64,000 nt of DNA from Seiridium cupressi (Eukaryota; Ascomycota; Sordariomycetes; Amphisphaeriales; Sporocadaceae), in NCBI GenBank assembly GCA_036674765.1, contig JARVKI010000057.1, positions 124,001 to 188,000 on the forward strand. Reading direction: 5' to 3'. The notes under the pieces were generated by a model, which was not told the origin of the DNA, did not search any database, and saw nothing but the letters and a program-made list of their open reading frames with translations. The position numbers and the translations under genes are program-made. Shown here piece by piece: positions 47,255 to 57,850 of this stretch. Positions within the stretch are counted from its first letter, which is position 1. Every line of letters begins with the position of its first letter.

Positions 47255-49374
47255 TTTAAACAAAAAGAAAAAAAAAAGTAGTTATTTCTTCTGAAAACAG
47301 TTGATATCCAGCAGTGAGAAAGGATTACGGTCTAGTTTATAGTCTAATATGATGGAATCAATTGAGGCGTCTAACAAGCTCAGGACTTACTAGAAACGTG
47401 CTGCTTCATGAAATTGATCATTGGAAACCACGTGAGGTGTGTATGCATTCTCCTATGCCCGGAAAGGCCCCGCAAAGTAGAAGTACAAGACTGTACACAA
47501 GCAGTCTTTACATCATCATAGTTTATTAGTCTCACCGTCAAAAATATGTATAGAGGGAATATCTAACAGTGTTGAGAGACAAACGTGTGAATGTTGAGGG
47601 TGCGCACCTCAGTGACGCTCTTACTCAATGGGTTTATACTCTAGTCTCAACATCAACAAGCACATACGACCATACGCACTAGAAAGCTCGGCATCCCGTC
47701 CGCTCTGCCCTAGATAAGCTGGTGACGGCTGGATTAGTACTCAGGTCGGTGACGACTGGGGAATCCCCGGTGTTGTATGTTTTTGCCGTTTTTGTGAAAT
47801 CGTTTTCATACTCTTCGATAGATGCCTTCCTGCGGGTTTAGATAACGGATTGACCATACCTCTCTAATGCAAGAGACCATGGTCTTAAGCGTAACCAATG
47901 ACAATACTCCAAACTTTTTGCCTTCCATGTATGAACAACGCCGGGCGTTCAGAGCTTGTCAACCTCAACCAAGGTGAGCAACTCTCCACCCCCAATCAGA
48001 GAATCAGTACACAACTCCAGCGCTGAGGCGTTACTTGATTTCATACATGTAAATAAATTCGCTTACGGCCAGACTGATCCCATAATCGTCACCGACCTGA
48101 GTATTGACACTCGTGTCGAAGGATATACCTACTGCAGCGGAACAAGTCGCTGGACCCACATCTTGGGCCTTGCTTCCAGAGGCGTGAGCTAGGACACATG
48201 CGCCTAACGGTACAGGAGAATCAAAACATAAAGGATGGATACGTTAGTCGCCTTCTAGTTCAAGCCGGCAGGAGTTTCTTATATAAGTCGCGACGTGACA
48301 TGGAAGAATAAACGAGTGATGGAGAAAAGGAAGGATATATTTGTTAGTGTTCTTAGACTAGCATGATACTAGTGTTACTAAACGGGCCGGCCCATTCAAC
48401 AAAGCCACCGCCACGGGTCAAATCAGGCGCCGCAGAGCCTAATTGCAACGGTATAGCTCGGCCCGTTCGCAGTTATTCATTCTGATGTAGTATCATGTTG
48501 TCTAAGGATGTATCTAAGGATCATGGTTGTAATATTGGTATTGTCCGGTCGAGCAGGCCGCATTCATGCTGCAACGCCGGGAAGAATAATCGCGCGTGTA
48601 TTCTTGCTAACCCTGATCACGGAAGCGCGCACCTCCGAGCCTAATTGCTGAATACCTAGTTAGGTAGTTTTTCGAGTCTTTAGTGATGGGACTCAATTCA
48701 CCTGCAAACAAAAGATCGCAACCCCGGTGCACTGAAATGGCAGATGGCTGGAGCCCACTGAATGTATGTGCAGCCTCGTATTTCCGGTAAATATTACTAA
48801 CTCGGCTAGTTCGCACTCTGTTACCTTTCCTGTTTGTTGCAAGCGTATAGCACCAAGGGAATTTGACCAGCCACCCCAATACAATTCCGTTAGACGATGA
48901 TACCTAGGATTGGCTGTGTGAGCTGACATCATTGTGACCATGGTGAGGGGAAACCGAGGGATGAGTAATTGCAGGGGTCAGGGCATGCTGCCACACTCGA
49001 ATGTACATAAATGGCTTAGCACTAACATGCAACGAGCTTGTCGCCTCCAGGCATAGGCTGGTGAGAAGCAAGCACCGTCGGCAGATACTCCCAACCTCGC
49101 GTCCGTTGCGACTTTTCACATGCAGCTAGCTACTGAAGTCAACATGTCGTCATTCTAAGATGAGTTGCAGTTTGCAAATATATATGCCTAGTAATAAGAA
49201 CGCTCTACGTTCCCTGTGTATAAAATTTCTGTTGTTTTCATCCAACCTAGACTTCTGGGGTTGTGCATGCCATACAATTCGTGTTCGGTATAGTGATCCG
49301 CTTATGCCGCACACAATTGATACCAATTGAAACACTCATTCCTTAAGAACCGCCATACACAACACCTTGCAGCG
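47255..49374. other. Gene-poor region, 2.1 kb
   Basis: No gene is recognised on either strand. It contains the inverted-repeat element at 48352-48506. Confidence 0.5.
48352..48506. mobile_element. MITE-like element, 155 bases, interrupted inverted ends
   Basis: The left end reads CTTAGAC, three bases, CATGATACTA; the right end reads TAGTATCATG, two bases, GTCTAAG. These are exact inverted matches of 7 and 10 bases. A second inverted pair, AACGGGCCG (48381-48389) and CGGCCCGTT (48460-48468), lies inside. The nested symmetry and small size fit a non-autonomous DNA element. I found no clear target duplication. Confidence 0.55.
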
Positions 49375-49896
49375 ATGGCACCTATCAAAGAACTGGGCCA
49401 TCTGCTCCCCACCCGCTCGCTACCACAATTTGCGACCAAGGTCTTTGCCCGACAGGCCGCCACAACTACTGTTGTTTCCACGAGCGGAGACACAGGGAAC
49501 TCAAACAATCTCTCGGGTGGCGCCATTGCGGGTATTGTAATTGGGTCCATTGTCGGCTTCTTGTTGATCCTATGGATCATCCGATCGTGCTCGAACCTCG
49601 GACAGCCCGGAGGTTGGGGTAATACATTTGGCGAACAAGAGAAACCGCCATCGACGCCCGTAGAACCTACATACTATCGCCAGACTTCGAGCCGAACGCG
49701 CCACCATAGCAGGCATGGACATCGCTCGCGGTCGCGCTCCCATTACGAACGCAGCCCGAGGCGCAGCGTCGAGGTGCGCCCGGTGTATGTCGAGGGCGCA
49801 AGAAGAGGACGCAGCCCCGTCCCGCCGCCGCAGCCAGTCTACTATGCGAGAGATGCGAGGCAGCAGAGGAGAGGCAGTAGGAATTACTATGGCTGA
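49375..49896 (+). CDS. Small single-pass membrane protein with basic Arg/Ser-rich tail
   Basis: Intronless, 173 residues, not recognised as a named family. The N-terminal 47 residues are polar with a Thr-rich patch (RQAATTTVVSTSGDTGNSNN). One strong membrane segment follows (GAIAGIVIGSIVGFLLILWIIR, about residues 49-70). The remainder is a cytoplasmic-type tail rich in Arg, Ser, His, Tyr and Pro, with SRTRHHSRHGHRSRSRSHYE and a PPPQPVYY patch. There is no cleavable signal peptide, so it probably inserts as a type III or signal-anchor protein. The layout resembles many short fungal membrane proteins whose ectodomain ends just before a glycine-rich transmembrane helix. The ATG at 49375 was preferred over one at 49327 because the earlier residues look like leader RNA. 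Confidence 0.65.
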   Translation: MAPIKELGHLLPTRSLPQFATKVFARQAATTTVVSTSGDTGNSNNLSGGAIAGIVIGSIVGFLLILWIIRSCSNLGQPGGWGNTFGEQEKPPSTPVEPTYYRQTSSRTRHHSRHGHRSRSRSHYERSPRRSVEVRPVYVEGARRGRSPVPPPQPVYYARDARQQRRGSRNYYG

Positions 49897-51717
49897 TTGG
49901 AGGTCCGCCCCAAGGAACGGATGTTGTTTGACCCCACGGAAGAGTGGTGAGATCTACTTCCTATGGACGCAACAATGCCTCTGGATCCAATATTTCAATC
50001 GACTACTTCAAGGACATTTATTGGAATATATATTTCATGTATTCGGCATGTTCGGGCTACGAGATGGCTTCAGGCGCTAATTGGCGCTTTGGGGATGCTC
50101 ATATATTACTAAGAAGTACGGTCGTGGTTCATTGGAGCGGGTTTTGCCGTTTATCTCATTTAACACCATTACCATATATCAATTAATTTAAAAAAATCAC
50201 ATTCATATCCCTCCTAAAACTGTATAAAGAGATGCAGAAAAGGGGATCAGCCCTGATTGGGAAACTAAAACTGTAAATGTGTTGTATGCGCACAGTAAAG
50301 CTTTACGATAGCGTGGCTGACAAGCACACCAAGCCTACGTTGATCCACTGCATGATCAGTTGAGTGACATCTGAAGCTATTCCATGCGGTCATGGTGATG
50401 GTGTGTTATGAACACGCGTGAAAGGAACACCAACGTAGTAGAGGATGGTCCCACATATGGACACAACAAACAATTTCCAGGTACCTACTAACTAGAGAAT
50501 AGGTAAACTGGATGATGGGCAGTGAAGAACCGTTTATTAAGGCTAACGTCTTATTCAGCAAGCCGGCTACTCTCTCTAGTGCGGTCTGGTTCTTTTCGTA
50601 ATTTCAAAATAGAAAAAAATATCTCGGTTGATTGTTGAGTTAGAGTATTACGAGTCAAGTTCAGTACGCGCCCGCCTCCTCCCTCAATACTTCTATCATC
50701 CAGTTAGCGAGGGAGGAAGAGAGGCTACTTTCCGCGCAACAATCAACATTTAATTCTCTACCAAGTCAATTATCCATGCAATATATGTTGGGGGTGGTTG
50801 ATGTTGAGCCTGTACCATGGGATGTACGTACATAAGAGATGAAGCACAATGTAATGATTGGTCGATCGACCGCATGCCCCCCTTTACTTTCTGGGCACAG
50901 ATAGAGTCGGCTGCATTACACTAGTACAAAACGCCAGCCAAGTCGCCGCAGGATGACGGCAGCATATCAAAGCTAGCTCAAAACGCCAGAACGCCAAACC
51001 CGATCTGCAATTGGAGAGCCGGCTTGCAATTTCCAAATCACTTTCGAGTACGGTCCCTGATTTCCTTGTCAGGCTGAGTACAACCCAATTTTGAGTATTG
51101 GATGGCTTCACCGAAGACGAAGGTGCTTTCTAGAATAAATATGGACAATTATGTGCGAAGGAGTGCAAGGCATTTTGAATCCAATATATAACAGCAAGCT
51201 ACACCTAATGTTTGGGGTTCCTGCATCTTTAACAGTGATTATACTATCTAGATTCTAAACTTTGTCCACTTTGAATTCAAGGCCGCTATAATTTTATACA
51301 AACGACTAGTTAGTCTCTCTTCGTCCAGGCAAGTGTTACTTGGGATGTATGATTGACCGCTATATGAGCCGGACCCAAATACTAAATGACTGAAAACAAA
51401 ACAGGACTAAACAAGACGGGCAACAGAGCGAGATGCTCCAACGTTATTTGACCGATGCCGTCGAATCTTCGGTTTACGGGCGGTTAGAATCAAATCACAC
51501 AACCGCCAACTATCAGACCTGGTCAACAGACCCGCAATACACTATCAAATAGGATGATGATGCCTTAAGACAACCAACCCCTGGGGTGTGCGTGTAGTGC
51601 TTTAAAGGAAAAGATAACAGGAAAGAAAATCTTAAAGAATAGATAAGAGTTGTTAATTCAAACTACGAGATTATTTATAAACGTGTTGGGCTTCCTACTT
51701 ATGGGTGTTATACCTTT

Positions 51718-51878
51718 TGTCACGGTTTGAGAGGGTCACGAAGGCTGTGCTTCAAGGTCCCCCATAAGGTGTGTAAATTACAAAAGCTGGAGAGCTGGAA
51801 TTAAGCTCCGAGCTCCCATCTAAATACTCTAAGCTGACAGCTGGCAACTCCAGCTGGCGCTAGCGCTAGTCCGTGACA
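51718..51878. mobile_element. Solo LTR of a retrotransposon, 161 bases
   Basis: Begins TGTCACGG and ends CCGTGACA, an exact 8-base terminal inverted repeat with the TG...CA ends typical of LTRs. It is flanked on both sides by CCTTT (51713-51717 and 51879-51883), a 5-base target-site duplication. No internal retrotransposon coding or second LTR is seen nearby, so this is what recombination between two LTRs would leave. Confidence 0.8.
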
Positions 51879-52623
51879 CCTTTATAATATTATTCCAACG
51901 ATTGTAAGAGATAAAACTGAGGAGTCTATATTATAGATTGAACCCTTTGGGTGGCCGATTTTACACTAGGAGTCTATCATATAATCATCGTAAACCGGAT
52001 AGTTGTTTGTGACAAATCAATACAGATATCTAACTATTGTGCTAATGTTGAACCTGGTACTAGTTAGAGTCAGTTAATAGATAATTTCTTCCACGGCCGT
52101 AAAAGGTGTACCTCGTCTATTGTTTTTTGATATATTCTCGTAACCACGGGCTAGACTTTGTGTTTGAAGGTGCCGCACGCGCAGCCGACTTGAGCTCCCT
52201 ACATAGAGCTTTACACAATACATGGGGCCAAGCCCCTAACACAGGAGATGGCGCACCCCGCACACCTCCCCCTCTAAATATAACATGCCAAAAATCCAGT
52301 TTATCATTCGTACATGCTGATGGACGCACAATATGAGGAACGTGTGTGTATTGTGTGGTCCAGGAGGAGGAGGGAAGCTCCTGCTCTCCTGCCATGAGGT
52401 CTAGCTGAAGAGGGAACCGCACAGACCACCTGTGGGGTTTCCATCACATGTAATTACTATGCTGCTCCATACAGACCATGTGCTCTCAGAACTTGGGCCG
52501 TTGTCATACTTGGGCAGTCCAGCCTTTGCGTGCGCATAATGAGGCCACGCATTGTTACTCAACTTTATCGACTAAAACTTCATTGGGCCATGCTGACGTG
52601 GGCTGTTTGGGCTAGAGTTGGAC

Positions 52624-52667
52624 ACCGGTCACGAGCCTAGACACCGGTCTCGAGGCTCGTGACCGGT
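52624..52667. repeat. Perfect 15-base inverted repeat (hairpin)
   Basis: ACCGGTCACGAGCCT (52624-52638) is exactly complementary to AGGCTCGTGACCGGT (52653-52667), with a 14-base loop that itself contains another ACCGGT palindrome. It lies in the gene-poor block about 250 bases before the zinc-finger-like gene. Confidence 0.85.
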
Positions 52668-52916
52668 CTGCCCGACGATCCTCTGTGTGTATTGGTTTGG
52701 ACTGCGTCACACATGAATATGGAACCCTTGTCACCGACAGCAACTTTTAGTGCCATTCTCCCACCTTCGAGAATCAGGGCGCCAGTTCCTTTCTTTGGGC
52801 TGGAATCCGAGAATCTAGCAGCGCCCAAGAAAATAAGAAAAAAAAAAAAAAAAAGTCCTCTTGATTCTGTCACAACGCGGTGCTTAAATATCAAGAAGAA
52901 CTCTTTTATCTGAGAG

Positions 52917-53614
52917 ATGGTCAAATCCAGATATCAGTGCCCTGCGGGCCTATCAGATAAGCGCTACATTCCATGTAAGGGTATCGGCTGGACTCGTCCG
53001 TACTTGAAGTAGGACCGCTTAACATTCCACAAAGGTTTATCCATCTAATTTTGAGGTGGTTCAGAGAACACTTGAAACGATGTCACGCGTGTATCAAAAC
53101 GCGGCCTGAAGCGACTCGACCGGCTAAGAAGACGAAATCATACCCGAAAAGAGTAGATATGGAGGATGTTGACATAGCTTTCAAGTGGTGGGATGAAAAC
53201 CCCAACGATAATGCCAAGGGCTGGGACAATCTTCACTCTCGTATCTGGGACAATGTAGTACAAAAGCCTTTTACATTTGCCATCTCGGCCGAAGAGGTGC
53301 TACAGGCTACTATCGATTTCCTTGTAGTCAAAAGAGAGCTCTCATCGGAGCGCAATCATGCAGTGAAGACCCATATCCAGGACCTCCTGGCACGCACAGG
53401 CAATCACGACGGTGTCAAGGACCTAAATATACCACCGGTTCAGCTAGAATTCCACAGCAGCCAAGCCTCGTCTACTGGAAACCTCACTGACTACGAATCT
53501 AGTGAGCAGTTAATGAACCTGGGTGCCATTGATCATACTGGAACCGAGTCAGCGAGCACTAATAACGAATCGAACAACGATTGGAGTCAGTTTTTAAACA
53601 TCGAATCGATTTGA
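52917..53614 (+). CDS. Hypothetical protein with degenerate C2H2-like zinc finger
   Basis: Exons 52917-53008 and 53056-53614, joined across a 47-base intron, give 216 residues. The first 40 residues form a Cys/His pattern: C in YQCPAG, C in IPCKG, then H in REHLKRCH and the final H of that string. The spacing is C-x11-C-x15-H-x4-H, looser than a classical finger. An extra Cys lies within LKRCHAC. The intron interrupts this pattern, and splicing restores YLKWFREHLKRCH. A basic stretch (RPAKKTKSYPKR) could act as a nuclear signal. A helical region with WWDENPNDNAKGWDNLHSRI follows, then an acidic Ser/Asn-rich tail. A DNA-binding or transposon-derived regulator is possible. I do not recognise a named family. 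The short frame 53661-53843 downstream is not supported as a gene. Confidence 0.6.
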
Positions 53615-54003
53615 TATAGGGGAAGGATTCCGTTGGTGGGGGCTAGGTTGAGTTGCGGCTTTGGAAGAAGATGGTTCTGGAATGAATAATTGTCAAGGAG
53701 AAGTAAATAATACATTGTGGCAAGATGGAGCTTTGCAACTCACAGACAGGGCTTTTCAGTCACCAGGAACGCCAGCTTATGGCTGTGCAGCTCCTTATAA
53801 TAACTCCACGCGCCTGTACGGCAACAGAGTCTTTCTTTTGTAGATAATACACTTTTATCACACATACCCTATCGTTCGCGCAAGCTCTGTGTATGCCTGA
53901 CCGGGCTCCACCCGATAACTGTCATATACATGCTAGATAAATAGCGCTCATCTAAACCATCGGTGTTGACCTTAACCCTCTTCTCTCTTCTCCGCCCGTA
54001 GTA
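53615..54003. other. Convergent intergenic spacer
   Basis: This holds the 3' flanks of the zinc-finger-like gene and of the HET-like gene. Nothing else is clear. Confidence 0.45.
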
Positions 54004-55251
54004 TTAATTAGCTAAAGAACACTCCTGAACTTTTTGTAACCGAGAAACCACTTCTCCAATATTCCACATCTCCATGCAAGTCTTCTCCGTCGTGAATTCC
54101 TTATACACTAGTTTGACTGTATTCAAAGCAGACTGGCAATGCAATCCTTCTCCACATTCTCTGAATTGCTTGAATCGAGGAAATGAAAGACACGAGAGCC
54201 GGAGGATTCGGTACAGTTTCATCTTATCGAAATAGGAACCATTGCTTCGTGCTTCTTGTTGTTGATTGAAATGATCAGCCCATCGCATCATGTCGTGTGC
54301 CAATTTCACAATCATCCATCTAAGCCCACGTGCGTTCTGCTCTAGGAGGCAAGATTGTCCAGTAGCGGTTGAGCTTGAGATCGGCAGAGAATGATTCCAT
54401 AAGTCCTGTAACGAGACTACGCGGTCCGATAGGCAAAATACAAGGGAAGTGGGTGGCGTCAACATCCCCTCCCAGATCGTCCATACCCTCTTCGTCCATA
54501 GCGATTGGCGAATATGCGATGTAACGTCGGACAACGAGCTAGTCCCTTTTCTAAAAAGACTAGGATCTATTACCATAACTTTGTCAGCACCACAAAAGAT
54601 TGTGTGCATGGAATATAAAGCCACTCTTCTGGTTTCAGTGGCTATCGGTAGACAGAGTGTGTCGATCCAGAATGGTGTCAAGCTGGTTCCAGCAGGTGCG
54701 AGCTGGTCCACAAAGCTCTGGATAGTGAGGAGCATACACCCTGGAAGGGTATTCGAGAAGTCGTTACCAAGCCCAGAATCACGCGCGTGGCTTACGGCAA
54801 CGTATCTCTTATTTTGAATCGTGCTTATGGTGCGTGGGCTCATGACAAGTGTTGCTTTCCCGTCGTGATTTTGAACGGTAAATAGAGGAATTCTACCTTG
54901 ACGTAGGGTTGCCTCCAAGTCTGAGGGCTCGACGGAATCTGAGTGACATTGGCAATCTGTGTGACGATACATTGGATGATGGTGAAATGATTGACATTTG
55001 TTGTTCCAGCATCGACTGTGATCGTTACAATGTTCTCCTTGCCGAACGATTTCATGTTTGAGATGGGAATCGAATGGCAGCAATTCGATCTCGTCCGGGC
55101 ATGTCCCGGCAAGACTCAACCAAGGGTTGACTGCCGCCGAACATTGCCTCGACCTTCGTTTGGGGGGATCTGTGACTTTTCCCATATGATCCGATCCTAA
55201 TAGCTGACTAAGGTTCGATTCCGCGTTGGTAAGTGTCTCTCGAGCAGCCAC
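54004..55251 (-). CDS. HET-like (heterokaryon incompatibility-related) protein
   Basis: Intronless, 415 residues. The middle of the protein keeps the skeleton of a HET domain: KRYVAVSHARDSGLGND takes the place of the usual Y-x-ALSHxWG. PGCMLLTIQSFVDQL and FWIDTLCLPIATETRRVALY correspond to the core helix and the WIDxxCIxQ motif. FCGADKVMVIDPSLF and SLWTKRVWTIWEGML match the later W-x-R-x-W-x-x-QE region. The signature Trp-Gly of SHxWG and the Gln-Asp after WIDxLC are changed, so it is a divergent member. The N-terminal 90 residues are Cys/His-rich (NDHSRCWNNKCQSFHHHPMY, HTDCQCHSD), which could bind zinc. An almost perfect 22-base palindrome lies 36 bases upstream of the start. The role is probably in non-self recognition, by family; not proven. 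Confidence 0.75.
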   Translation of the reverse strand: MAARETLTNAESNLSQLLGSDHMGKVTDPPKRRSRQCSAAVNPWLSLAGTCPDEIELLPFDSHLKHEIVRQGEHCNDHSRCWNNKCQSFHHHPMYRHTDCQCHSDSVEPSDLEATLRQGRIPLFTVQNHDGKATLVMSPRTISTIQNKRYVAVSHARDSGLGNDFSNTLPGCMLLTIQSFVDQLAPAGTSLTPFWIDTLCLPIATETRRVALYSMHTIFCGADKVMVIDPSLFRKGTSSLSDVTSHIRQSLWTKRVWTIWEGMLTPPTSLVFCLSDRVVSLQDLWNHSLPISSSTATGQSCLLEQNARGLRWMIVKLAHDMMRWADHFNQQQEARSNGSYFDKMKLYRILRLSCLSFPRFKQFRECGEGLHCQSALNTVKLVYKEFTTEKTCMEMWNIGEVVSRLQKVQECSLAN

Positions 55252-55286
55252 GGGATCCGTCTTCTATGGCAACATCGTAAGTTGAA

Positions 55287-55308
55287 ATATCGGCGCCAGC
55301 GCCGATAT
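55287..55308. promoter_or_regulatory. 22-base palindrome upstream of HET-like gene
   Basis: ATATCGGCGC, two bases, GCGCCGATAT: two exact inverted half-sites. The centre is about 46 bases before the HET-like start codon. A third copy of the half-site lies at 55676-55685. It could be a dimeric regulator site or an end of a mobile element. Confidence 0.45.
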
Positions 55309-55685
55309 AATAAAGCGCGTTCCATTGTTGGTTGGTTGAGTGTGAGTCACATCGCCCGATTTCCACCGGACTTCATTTTACGAATGTCACGTAAGGTGAT
55401 GAGGCTGACTGCAGTGGACCGACGGATAGTGACTCGGATGGATTGAGGTAGCACTTCGTAGGCGGTTACTCTCATCTTCGTGTTTGGCGAGATCGAATTA
55501 TGGTACCCATACATGAGCTTTTTGTGTTTGTTGGTGGCTTCATCCGTGGCATTACCGATCCGACACATGAGCTTTTTGTGTTTGTTGGTGGCTTTATTCG
55601 TGGCATTATCGATCGATCCGACACATGAGTTCCTTTACTTTGACTAGTGTATCCGATGTGTAGAACGCAAACTTGATATCGGCGC
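55299..55685. mobile_element. Possible 387-base element with 10-base inverted ends
   Basis: GCGCCGATAT (55299-55308) and ATATCGGCGC (55676-55685) are exact inverted copies that bracket the tandem duplication at 55511-55622. I see no coding capacity and no clear target duplication, so a non-autonomous element is only a possibility. Confidence 0.35.
55511..55622. repeat. Tandem duplication, two units of about 54-58 bases
   Basis: Unit 1 begins at 55511 and unit 2 at 55565. Both start ACATGAGCTTTTTGTGTTTG and end in CGATCCGAC, with four substitutions and a four-base GATC expansion in unit 2. A third partial start (ACATGAG) follows at 55623. Confidence 0.9.
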
Positions 55686-56069
55686 TTCTCATCTGAAAAT
55701 CTGTTTGCACTTGGTGGCGAGATGGGGGAACCTTGGTATTCCTTGCTATCCCGAGGTTGGTAACCTTAACAAGGACGAGAGGTATGACGACGAGTCTGTG
55801 GCAATATAAGCTTCGAGAAGAGCTGGAAATATGTATTTGTTTCGCTTATTAGGCCCATATGTGGTCATATAATACAGCCTATGGACTTTAATACAGTGAG
55901 ATCATGGTAGTTGAAGGGGAAATTCCGGTAGGGCTTATGGTTCATAACCACATAAATCGTGCTGCGGTGGTAGCTATCACCGCGGCTGCCCTTACTATGC
56001 TCTTTTTCTTCCCACTCCTCGCTCTCCTCTTTCTCTTGAACCAGTAAATCATGCCGGAATCTAAAACCT

Positions 56070-57850
56070 TCATGAATGCTTCTCGACACCTGTATCGGAT
56101 TTTACCCTGCAGCCTTTCGTATCCTTTGTAGCTATGGCCATAGATTCGCGTTGAACGATAGCGTGCTGTTTGGATACCCGAATGAAACGACGGTTCCCGC
56201 TTCCAAAAGTCTGTGCCTCATTGCATGCCCGACCTAGCAGAACATCGGCAGTTTGCAGGTATTCATATCTGATTCTACAAAGATCTCCCGATGTGACACC
56301 TCCACGACCAGGTGAAACCAGTGCTATCTCGTTTTCGGTCTTCTGGGCCTTCCGCCTAGCCACTCGGGCCAGGCCTTCGAGGGCAGCGAAACGTGTCTTA
56401 GCTCGGGAATATGGTGCATGCGACTCTGCTCTCATAAGTGCCGTTTCGTATAGCATCTCCGCTTCAGACAGCCTATCGCCACGTAGGCTGTCATCCGCAA
56501 CGTTGGTCAGCGTCCATAGAACGTTGGACGGCGTTGGGGAGTAGAAACGCTCCTGCTCCTCCAGGAGTTGGCGCCGGAGGGCGTCTGGAGACCCCTGGGC
56601 ATGATAAAGGCTATCACAATATCGTTCTTTGAGATAGAGTAGCTTCCAGTATGAAGTAGTATCCAACGTTTTGATATGGTGATTGTTGAAGATATTCAAC
56701 AGTACTTCCGTCGCCCGGAGGGGGTAGGCCAGGACATTCTCAGCATGAGAGTGTCTCAATAAGGAATAGAGTCTCGAGAACATGCCTGAGATGGGGTGGT
56801 TCCGGGGTAAGAAGACCTCTGCCGCCTCAGCGAAGTACTTGAGCAGAGACGAAAGCACAGGGGAGAGCACAACACAAAGTGTGGGCGAACTTGCGTCAAC
56901 ATAATTTTTCGATATGCACGCCGCCATTTCGCATACGACTGAGAAGACAAGGGCGAGAGACATTGGGTGTTGTCCTTTCAACAAAAGATCCACTTTGCCA
57001 AAAGCTGACTGGAAGTATCCAAAAGCTCGACTGACATGGTCCTCTGGGGGAGGCCCTTCGTAAAGAAACACAGCCGCAATTCCTTCTTGCATCGCATGTC
57101 CGAATTGGGCATGTATTGTATCACGATGAATTCGAGGCTCGGCCTCAACGCTAGCTGGGGTCGAATTCAAGTACACATCAGAATAGTCGTGGGCTAGACA
57201 TAAAAACTGTTGCAAATTTTGAAATACAGGAGAAACTAGAGGTTGGCCTATGCCGCCTAAAGACGCCGTGGGCGAAGGCGACGCACTGGAAACAGCTCGG
57301 TGTCCCATAGAGGTAGCGTCGGAGACGCAAGTGGGAGAGTTGACGTAGGTACCCGAAGCAGAGTTCTCTTACAAGTTATCACTGTCAGGTGCAAAGTCCG
57401 GAAACAAGCCAACATTCGAATTAGGCATGAAATCATCCTGTGGGTGCGTCCGAAGCCAAGCGAAAGGGGTATAAATATTCTTCCGACGATAGTAGTTTCT
57501 GATCGTCTTGAAAGGCACGCTTGTGTCACGAATCTGGACCGGAAAGTCGCCTGGGGGCATCAGGGCATCCGTGTAGCCAAGTTGCGCCAATAAATGTAGC
57601 GCCGTGCGCATGTCGTCTGGTTTACACTTTTTGAATAGGCCCAGCTCCTTGAGCATCTCTCGTACCGTGCGCTGCCTATTAAGGGTCAGGAATGTCGATG
57701 CTAAGCATGATTAGAAGAGCTCATTACTCACGTGGTGACTTTCCCATTGTCACGCAGCATATCCACAATTCCGGGTATCGTGAGGTTCTGATCAATATAC
57801 CACTCCTTCAAACGGGGCCGCAAAGTCCTCCACTCGGATCTGGACGACAT
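56070..57850 (-). CDS. Clr5-domain protein, three exons
   Basis: Exons 57850-57732, 57675-57373 and 57285-56070 join in phase to 545 residues. The N-terminus carries the Clr5 domain (about residues 5-60): EWRTLRPRLKEWYIDQNLTI with PGIVDMLRDNGKVTT, then QRTVREMLKELGLFKK. These three tryptophan- and leucine-rich helices resemble a homeodomain-like DNA-binding unit. A Pro-rich hinge with NYYRRKNIYTPFAWLRTHPQ follows. The C-terminal 400 residues are helical, with repeat-like stretches (AEMLYETALMRAESHAPYSR, FAALEGLARVARRK) suggesting TPR-type pairing. Clr5 proteins are often involved in chromatin or gene regulation and many lie in variable regions. Splicing of the second intron removes a premature stop that the unspliced frame would meet. 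The function of this member is unknown. Confidence 0.82.

Larger units (their letters stand above)
49897..52916. other. Gene-poor region with repeats, 3 kb
   Basis: No intact gene is recognised. It holds the solo LTR (51718-51878), a 15-base hairpin (52624-52667) and a poly-A run (about 52837-52854). The frame 52106-52336 continues past its stop with GTCVYC-type residues reminiscent of a transposase remnant, but this is weak. Confidence 0.5.
55252..56069. other. Intergenic region with palindrome and tandem repeat
   Basis: This is the promoter side of the HET-like gene and the 3' side of the Clr5-domain gene, both on the minus strand. It holds the inverted-repeat element and tandem duplication listed separately. 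No gene is seen. Confidence 0.5.

Noticed and set aside
52106..52336. Possible transposase fragment (ADGRTI, then GTCVYC after a stop)
   Set aside because: The residues are too few and too generic to assign; only a genome-wide search could support it.
55212..55222. A perfect tRNA B-box-like word GGTTCGATTCC
   Set aside because: The flanking five-base arms do not pair as a T stem, no A box fits upstream, and the word lies inside the HET-like coding frame.
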